DNA from: Nitrospiraceae bacterium
GTDB taxonomy: Bacteria; Nitrospirota; UBA9217
Direction: 5' to 3'
Assembly: GCA_003454665.1 (NCBI GenBank)
Contig: DMKB01000127.1
Location: forward strand, 1 to 9,126
DNA: 9,126 nt
Shown here: positions 5,112-9,126 of the stretch, piece after piece
Position numbering within the stretch: the first letter of the stretch is position 1
Layout: every line of letters starts with the position of its first letter
The notes under the pieces: model-generated
Database searches by the model: none
The model's input: the letters and a program-made list of their open reading frames with translations, nothing else
What the model was told of the DNA's origin: nothing
Made by a program: the position numbers and the translations under genes

Positions 5112-6125
5112 ATGCTGAAAAAGAAAAACTCCTATGTCGTTGCCGTTGCAGGCGCCACGGGCGCCGTCGGCAGAGAGATGGTGGCGATCCTCGATGAGCG
5201 GAAATTTCCCGTTGCCGAGCTAGTGCCCCTTGCATCGGAGCGGTCTGAAGGTGAACGAATCGATTTCGATGGGAAAAAGTGGACGGTCAAGCGGTTGACG
5301 AAGGAATCGTTCAGCGGTGTCGACATCGCTCTGTTTTCCGCCGGCGCTTCGCGCAGTCTCGAATTTGCTCCAGCCGCGGTGGAGGCCGGAACCGTGGTGA
5401 TCGATAATTCGAGCGCGTACCGCATGGATCCGGAGGTCCCGCTGGTGGTGCCGGAAGTGAACCCCCATGCCCTTGCACGACACAAGGGGATTATTGCCAA
5501 TCCGAACTGTTCGACGATCGGCATGATCGTTGCCCTGAAGCCGATCCATGATGCCGCCACGATAAAGCGGGTCGTGGTCACGACGTTCCAGTCCGTGTCC
5601 GGCACCGGTAAGAAGGCGGTGGATGAACTGGCGCGGCAGACGACGGCGCTGTTCAGTTTTAAGGAAATAGAAAAGGATGTTTATCCGCACCAGATAGCGT
5701 TCAACTGTCTGCCCCATATCGACGTCTTCCTCGACAACGGCTACACGAAGGAAGAGATGAAAATGGTGAATGAAACGAAGAAGATGATGGAGGATGATTC
5801 CATCCGTGTGACCGCGACGGCCGTCCGTGTACCGGTCTTTCGGTGCCACTCGGAATCCCTGAATATCGAGACGGAAAAAAAACTTTCCGCCGATGAAACG
5901 AGGGCGCTCCTGGCGGCGGCGCCTGGTGTCATCGTGTATGACGATCCCGGCAAGAACCTCTATCCTCTGGCAATCGATGTGGCCGGCAAGGACGAAACCT
6001 ATGTCGGCAGGATCCGTGAGGATGAATCAATCGAGAACGGCATTAATCTCTGGCTCGTTTCGGATAATCTGCGCAAGGGCGCGGCGCTGAATGCGGTGCA
6101 GATTGCGGAGCGCTTGATCGCATAA
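5112..6125 (+). CDS. asd: Aspartate-semialdehyde dehydrogenase
   Basis: A 337-residue enzyme that reduces aspartyl phosphate to aspartate semialdehyde with NADPH. This is the branch-point step toward lysine/diaminopimelate, threonine and methionine, and it takes place in the cytoplasm. Seen: the nucleotide-binding loop AGATGAVGREM (13-23), the IDNSSAYRMDPEVPLVVPEVN block (97-117), the catalytic Cys133 in NPNCST, the FQSVSGTGKKAVDEL segment (159-173) and the catalytic His246 in RCHSES. Length is normal for the bacterial class lacking long insertions. Ribosome binding site AAAGGA at 5096-5101, 10 bases before the ATG. It follows leuB by 262 bp containing AT-rich repeats and a hairpin, so it may have its own promoter, though I could not find a convincing one. 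The leuCDB-asd order is familiar from deltaproteobacterial genomes. The cytochrome gene begins 25 bases after the stop. Confidence 0.96.
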   Translation: MLKKKNSYVVAVAGATGAVGREMVAILDERKFPVAELVPLASERSEGERIDFDGKKWTVKRLTKESFSGVDIALFSAGASRSLEFAPAAVEAGTVVIDNSSAYRMDPEVPLVVPEVNPHALARHKGIIANPNCSTIGMIVALKPIHDAATIKRVVVTTFQSVSGTGKKAVDELARQTTALFSFKEIEKDVYPHQIAFNCLPHIDVFLDNGYTKEEMKMVNETKKMMEDDSIRVTATAVRVPVFRCHSESLNIETEKKLSADETRALLAAAPGVIVYDDPGKNLYPLAIDVAGKDETYVGRIREDESIENGINLWLVSDNLRKGAALNAVQIAERLIA

Positions 6126-6150
6126 CGCGGGGGAAGACAAGCAGCCCGAT

Positions 6151-6987
6151 ATGTACAAATTTGTCTACAAACTTATCGATCGGCTCGATCGCGGCCTGAG
6201 TCCCCGGGACAAGACGATCCTGATTGCGATGCTTCTCGTCATCTCGGTTCTCGGCATTGTTCTGGCTGTGCGGTATTACGAGTATATCCAGAGAAACCCG
6301 AAATTCTGTAACAGTTGTCATCTCATGGAGGAGGCGTATACCGCGTGGAAGCTGAGCGGGCACAGCAATATCGTGTGCCAGGAGTGTCACCAGCTTGGAC
6401 TGCTTGAGCAGAACCGGCTGTTGATCACCTTTGTGTTTACGACGGAGCGGAAAGCGCCGGAGCCGCACGGGGCGGAGACCCCGTGGAAAACCTGTACGGC
6501 CTGTCATTGGGACCAGGCGGCGCAGGGGTCAGTAACGGTGAACAAATCAATCGGGCATGCAAGGCATATTTTTACGGGGAAGCTGGACTGCCGCGCCTGC
6601 CACAGCCGGGCGGTCCATGCCTTTCGACCGGACGAACACGCCTGCGAACGCTGTCACGAGGGGTGGGGGCTTCACGGCGTGCGTGCCGAGGTCACATGCC
6701 TGTCGTGCCATCCGTTCTCGGGGAAAAAGCAGGAAGAGTTCATCCCGCAGCGAGAAAATTGCCTGGCCTGTCACAAGAAATCGTCGAAAACCAGTTTTCC
6801 TGAACACGCGCCGATGGCGAGATTGACCTGTTACGAGTGCCACATCCCCCATGATAATTGTGCGCGGCCCACGCAAGATGCCTGCCTCCGCTGTCATACC
6901 CGGGCGGTCCTGGAACGCAAGCCAATACACCGGTCGGGCAAGAAGTGCGTCCGCTGCCATGTTCCGCACCGGTGGATCGCTCGATAA
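6151..6987 (+). CDS. Membrane-anchored decaheme c-type cytochrome, NapC/NirT-like N-terminus
   Basis: A 278-residue protein with one transmembrane anchor (about 22-42) followed by a periplasmic part bearing ten CXXCH heme sites, starting at Cys53, 76, 115, 147, 165, 183, 204, 227, 245 and 266. The first pair (FCNSCHLM, then a 19-residue gap to CQECH) resembles the quinol-oxidising NapC/NirT/NrfH group, whose members usually have four or five hemes in about 200 residues, so this one is unusually heme-dense. Hemes should be attached by the cytochrome c maturation system in the periplasm. The likely role is moving electrons from the quinone pool to a periplasmic or outer-surface partner; no reductase gene lies nearby to name it. 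The purine run GGGGGAAGA (6128-6136) is somewhat far upstream of the ATG. It may be cotranscribed with asd (25-bp gap), although the functions are unrelated. It converges with the XRE regulator after 28 bp, with no clear terminator between. Confidence 0.88.
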   Translation: MYKFVYKLIDRLDRGLSPRDKTILIAMLLVISVLGIVLAVRYYEYIQRNPKFCNSCHLMEEAYTAWKLSGHSNIVCQECHQLGLLEQNRLLITFVFTTERKAPEPHGAETPWKTCTACHWDQAAQGSVTVNKSIGHARHIFTGKLDCRACHSRAVHAFRPDEHACERCHEGWGLHGVRAEVTCLSCHPFSGKKQEEFIPQRENCLACHKKSSKTSFPEHAPMARLTCYECHIPHDNCARPTQDACLRCHTRAVLERKPIHRSGKKCVRCHVPHRWIAR

Positions 6988-7015
6988 GCATTCTTAGGTG
7001 AGGTGGTGACGTGCG

Positions 7016-7489
7016 TCAGTCCTGTTTGGACGTCAGAAAAGAAAGGGCTTTTTTCAACGCATCTTCCCGGTCTTTTACCGGCAGGGATGCGCAGGTGTTC
7101 AGAAACTGCTTGCCGGCGCCGGAGTCGAGGAGACTTTTTACGGCGGCAACGTGCTTCGATGATTTTGCGAGAGATTCAGCAATGCGGCGAATTCCTGTTT
7201 CCGTCTCCTGCGTGGCGTTGCGTGCCGTTTTTATACTGAAGGGATATTTCGGTTCTCGCGATTTACTGTTCTCCTGCATGAGCTCGTTTGGCTCGATATC
7301 GTAAATGTTACAGATCGTCAGGATTTTCTGGAGGCTGGGGTTTGTTTCTTTGCCCGATTCCAGACGAGAAAGATATCCCTGGGTGATTCTGCCGCGGTGG
7401 TCCGCAGAAAGCTCGGAGAGGCGGGCAACTTCGCTCATGGACATCTTGTGCTTGACGCGTAATTTCCGGAGTTTTTCTCCAAGTGTCAT
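7016..7489 (-). CDS. XRE-family transcriptional repressor with a novel C-terminal region
   Basis: A 157-residue DNA-binding protein. Residues 3-75 form a helix-turn-helix of the XRE/cI type: GEKLRKLRVKHKMSMSEVAR, a short loop insert (SADHRGR, 28-34), then the recognition helix region GYLSRLESGKETNPSLQKIL (38-57). Residues 76-157 are charged and helical and match no domain that I know; there is no LexA/cI-type Ser-Lys autoprotease, so SOS-type self-cleavage is not expected. The ATG at 7489 has no ribosome binding site. A strong promoter lies so close (TATAAC at 7504-7499) that the transcript probably starts 2-4 bases before the ATG, as for lambda cI from PRM. It is divergent from a small Cro-like regulator and the two probably control the shared 156-bp region. 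The function of the regulon is unknown. Confidence 0.85.
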   Translation of the reverse strand: MTLGEKLRKLRVKHKMSMSEVARLSELSADHRGRITQGYLSRLESGKETNPSLQKILTICNIYDIEPNELMQENSKSREPKYPFSIKTARNATQETETGIRRIAESLAKSSKHVAAVKSLLDSGAGKQFLNTCASLPVKDREDALKKALSFLTSKQD

Positions 7490-7498
7490 AATAAATTA

Positions 7499-7527
7499 GT
7501 TATACGCTTCTTTTTTGAGAAAGTCAA
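7499..7527 (-). promoter_or_regulatory. Sigma-70 promoter for the XRE repressor gene
   Basis: On the minus strand TTGACT (7527-7522, 5 of 6) and TATAAC (7504-7499, 5 of 6) are exactly 17 bases apart. The start of transcription should fall near 7492, just 2-3 bases before the ATG, implying a leaderless mRNA. The -35 box overlaps the inverted repeat CAAC-N5-GTTG (7525-7537). Confidence 0.65.
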
Positions 7528-7567
7528 CATAAAGTTGCATAAAATTTTTGTGGGGTTGCTTCAAAAT
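7525..7567. promoter_or_regulatory. Candidate operator sites between the divergent regulators
   Basis: CAAC (7525-7528), five bases, then GTTG (7534-7537) makes a small palindrome over the -35 box of the repressor promoter. GTTGCATAAAAT (7534-7545) is repeated as GTTGCTTCAAAAT (7555-7567), 21 bp apart, two helical turns, and the second copy overlaps the -35 region of the opposite promoter. The arrangement would let one bound regulator influence both promoters; binding itself is inferred. Confidence 0.4.
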
Positions 7568-7587
7568 GTAAATATCTGTGCTATACT
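7560..7587 (+). promoter_or_regulatory. Extended -10 promoter for the small HTH gene
   Basis: TGC-TATACT (7579-7587) is an extended -10 element with 5 of 6 matches in the hexamer. TTCAAA (7560-7565) at 16-base spacing is a moderate -35 box. The expected start near 7594 leaves a leader of about 50 bases containing the ribosome binding site of the gene at 7646. Confidence 0.55.
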
Positions 7588-7645
7588 TACAGCCATAAGA
7601 ATAAGATGATTTATAAGCCGGTTCATCAATACGAGGAAAAATCAC

Positions 7646-7852
7646 ATGAGCGAGGGAAAAACCGTGTACAAAATTGAACTCCTGGAAAAGAAACGCCTGG
7701 AAAAGGGATTGAGCTATACTGAAATTGCGGAAAACTTGGGGATACACAAAGTGACCGTGTCTCGGACGTTAAAAGGTACGACCATGAAGCCCCGGACGGT
7801 GAAACTTCTGGCCGATTATCTGGGAGTGGAAATGGAAAGAATCGTGCAATAA
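7646..7852 (+). CDS. Small Cro-like helix-turn-helix regulator
   Basis: A 68-residue protein that is almost entirely one XRE-type DNA-binding domain. Helix 1 is about ELLEKKRLEKG (11-21); helix 2 and the turn YTEIAENLGIH (24-34); the recognition helix KVTVSRTLKG (35-44); then VKLLADYLGVEMERI (52-66) closes the domain. The SRTLKG stretch is typical of regulators that read an operator through the VTVSR helix. It has no partner domain, so it probably acts as a dimer or competes with the divergent repressor for shared sites. Ribosome binding site GAGG at 7633-7636, 9 bases before the ATG. It is transcribed from its own extended -10 promoter and ends before a strong terminator, so it appears monocistronic. 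Pairing with a longer divergent XRE protein recalls phage lysogeny switches or conjugative-element regulators, but no phage or mobile gene is next to it here. It is not a toxin-antitoxin pair by any sign that I can see. Confidence 0.8.
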   Translation: MSEGKTVYKIELLEKKRLEKGLSYTEIAENLGIHKVTVSRTLKGTTMKPRTVKLLADYLGVEMERIVQ

Positions 7853-7894
7853 ATAATTCGTATTTTCATAGATTTAGCTGCATTCCGCTGATTG

Positions 7895-7926
7895 AAGGCA
7901 GGGCCTCGGGCCCGGCCTTTTTTTTT
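7895..7926 (+). terminator. Strong intrinsic terminator after the small HTH gene
   Basis: AAGGC (7895-7899) pairs with GCCTT (7915-7919) and GGGCC (7901-7905) with GGCCC (7909-7913), with a TCG loop and one A/G mismatch. A run of nine Ts (7918-7926) follows. This is a textbook GC-rich stem plus T-tract and should insulate the regulator from the downstream gene. Confidence 0.9.
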
Positions 7927-7952
7927 GCCGTCGGCGGCTGATGTGGTAAAAT
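7925..7952 (+). promoter_or_regulatory. Promoter for the inositol-monophosphatase-family gene
   Basis: TTGCCG (7925-7930, 4 of 6) and TAAAAT (7947-7952, 5 of 6) are 16 bases apart, and TGG just before the hexamer makes an extended -10. It overlaps the end of the preceding terminator. Expected start near 7959 gives a leader of about 54 bases. Confidence 0.5.
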
Positions 7953-8012
7953 GATCGCGAAGCATTTCACACGGAACAGGTGAAACGAAGAAGAGAACGC
8001 TCGGAGGGATAG

Positions 8013-8795
8013 ATGGAGGAATATCTGGCTGTCGCCAGGGAGGCAGCGCTGAAAGCAGGCGGATTGCTGAAGGAAAACCTGCACGGCACCCGTGAGATCG
8101 CCTTTAAGGGGGCAATCAATCTGGTCACGGAAATGGACAGGCGCTCCGAGCGGACGGTAGTGGAAACGCTGCTGAAAGCCTTCCCCGACCACGGCATAAT
8201 GGCGGAGGAGGAAACGAGAATCGAGAACGGCTCCGATTTTACCTGGATTATCGATCCTCTTGACGGCACAACGAACTATGCCCACGGGTATCCCTGCTTT
8301 TCCGTATCCATAGCGCTCGAGGACCGGGGCGAAGTCATCGCGGGCGTGGTGTATGATCCCATGCGGGCGGAACTCTTCAGCGCAGGCAAGGGTGCGGGCG
8401 CTTACCTGAACGGGAACCGCATCAGCGTATCGAAGACCGGCGATCTGATCCATAGTCTCCTTTCCACGGGGTTCCCCTATGACCGGAGCATGAGCAAGGA
8501 GAATAATCTGAACTATTTCATTGCTCTGCTGATGGCCTCACAGGAAGTCAGACGAGACGGTTCGGCGGCCCTTGATCTCTGCGCCGTCGCGGCAGGGAGG
8601 TTCGACGGTTTTTGGGAACTGAAACTGAACGCCTGGGACGTGGCAGCCGGGACCCTGATCGTACAGGAGGCCGGAGGGCGAATTTCGGATTTATCGGGAG
8701 AGCGGTCCAGTATATACGATAAGGAAATCCTCGCGAGTAACGGCAGGATACACGAACAGATGGTGGAGATTTTGCGTTCGGCAAAAGCCGGGTGA
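8013..8795 (+). CDS. suhB: Inositol-monophosphatase family phosphatase (SuhB-like)
   Basis: A 260-residue Mg2+-dependent sugar/inositol phosphatase; such enzymes hydrolyse inositol 1-phosphate, and some act on fructose 1,6-bisphosphate or other phosphates. The two family motifs are complete: EEE at 65-67 with IIDPLDGTTNYAHGYP (79-94), whose Asp81, Asp84 and Glu66 bind metal, and AWDVAAGTLIVQEAGG (207-222), with Asp209 as the third metal ligand. GVVYDPMRAELFSA (111-124) and DGSAALDLCAVAAGRFDG (182-199) are further family hallmarks. Length is normal. Ribosome binding site GGAGG at 8003-8007, 5 bases from the ATG. It has its own promoter and is followed 57 bases later by a DUF362 gene, probably cotranscribed. 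The exact substrate cannot be told from sequence, so suhB denotes the family rather than a proven role in rRNA processing. Confidence 0.9.
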   Translation: MEEYLAVAREAALKAGGLLKENLHGTREIAFKGAINLVTEMDRRSERTVVETLLKAFPDHGIMAEEETRIENGSDFTWIIDPLDGTTNYAHGYPCFSVSIALEDRGEVIAGVVYDPMRAELFSAGKGAGAYLNGNRISVSKTGDLIHSLLSTGFPYDRSMSKENNLNYFIALLMASQEVRRDGSAALDLCAVAAGRFDGFWELKLNAWDVAAGTLIVQEAGGRISDLSGERSSIYDKEILASNGRIHEQMVEILRSAKAG

Positions 8796-8852
8796 TGATG
8801 AGCGTTGCCCGGAAAGCGCAGATACGGAACGAGTGACAAGGGAACGGTAGCA

Positions 8853-9126
8853 ATGACGAAGGTTTCAATAGTCCGGTGCGCCGATTATGGCCGGGAGCGC
8901 GTGTTCGCCGCAGTCCGGCGGGCGGTGGACCTCGTCGGCGGGATCGACGCGTACGTGAGGCCCGGCGACCGGGTGCTGATAAAGCCGAACCTGCTGAAGG
9001 GGAGGGAGCCCGCATCGGCAGTTACGACGCATCCCGAGATCGTACGGGCCGTCATCCGGATCGTTCACGGCGCCGGCGCTACAGCCGTTATCGGCGACAG
9101 CCCGGGGTTCGGTGACTTGCGGCAGG
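8853..9126 (+). CDS. DUF362 family protein, N-terminal part (cut by window end)
   Basis: An open frame of 91 codons from ATG 8853 that runs off the window without a stop, so only the N-terminus is visible. It matches DUF362: MTKVSIVRCADYGRERVFAA at the start, RVLIKPNLLKGREPASAVTT (43-62), HPEIVRAVIRIVHGAGA (63-79) and the IGDSPGFGD stretch (83-91). The V-L-I-K-P-N-L and G-D-S-P-G motifs are the clearest marks. Full members are usually longer, and some end in a ferredoxin-like 4Fe-4S domain; that part would lie beyond the window. The family is common in anaerobes and its biochemistry is not settled. The start is supported by AAGGGA at 8838-8843, 9 bases upstream. It lies 57 bp behind the phosphatase gene, in the same direction, probably one operon. 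Confidence 0.85.
   Translation, partial: MTKVSIVRCADYGRERVFAAVRRAVDLVGGIDAYVRPGDRVLIKPNLLKGREPASAVTTHPEIVRAVIRIVHGAGATAVIGDSPGFGDLRQ

Noticed and set aside
5220..5849. A 209-residue minus-strand open frame opposite asd
   Set aside because: Antisense to a well-supported asd, low-complexity Arg/His-rich product and no ribosome binding site logic.
7007..7018. TGACG-TG-CGTCA palindrome between the cytochrome and repressor genes as a terminator
   Set aside because: Only a 5-bp stem with a 2-base centre and no T-run on either strand.
7016..7852. The divergent HTH pair as a toxin-antitoxin module
   Set aside because: Both products are DNA-binding proteins, they are divergent rather than cotranscribed, and neither shows a toxin fold.
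7866..8453. A 195-residue minus-strand frame covering the terminator and the phosphatase gene
   Set aside because: It crosses a strong plus-strand terminator and promoter and runs antisense to a complete phosphatase; no recognisable domain.

Overview
The window reads as chromosomal DNA of an anaerobic or facultatively anaerobic bacterium, probably of the Desulfobacterota/Nitrospirota type. This is an inference from a leuC-leuD-leuB-asd cluster, a membrane-anchored multiheme c-type cytochrome, a DUF362 protein and long repeat-bearing spacers. No rRNA, tRNA, transposase, integrase or CRISPR array is visible, and taxonomy cannot be fixed from this sequence alone.

Layout. 1-1217: a secreted DUF2059 protein and a four-helix inner-membrane protein of unknown function, separated by a hairpin and followed by a terminator-like hairpin. 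1218-1486: a spacer with the terminator, a doubtful signal-peptide-like mini-ORF and a sigma-70-like promoter so close to leuC that the mRNA may be leaderless. 1487-6125: leuC, leuD, a small Cys-rich ORF that overlaps leuD by 4 bases, leuB and asd. These genes supply both subunits of isopropylmalate isomerase, isopropylmalate dehydrogenase and aspartate-semialdehyde dehydrogenase for leucine and aspartate-family amino acid synthesis. leuA is not in the window. The leuC-leuD, leuD-leuB and leuB-asd spacers each carry a copy of one palindromic interspersed repeat (orientation +, -, +). 6151-6987: a short, probably decaheme membrane-anchored cytochrome, close behind asd. 7016-7852: two divergent XRE-family regulators sharing a 156-bp control region with good promoters both ways, laid out like a phage cI/cro switch. 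After a strong terminator, 8013-9126 holds an inositol-monophosphatase-family gene with its own promoter and the start of a DUF362 gene cut by the window end.

Most genes are ordinary. The points most worth a second look are: the LeuB, whose substrate-site residues look isopropylmalate-type but whose coenzyme-site residues (Lys292-Tyr293) look NADP-isocitrate-dehydrogenase-type; the ten CXXCH motifs packed into 278 residues; the repeat family between the leu genes; and the compact two-repressor switch. I see no clear evidence of a wholly new multi-gene system.
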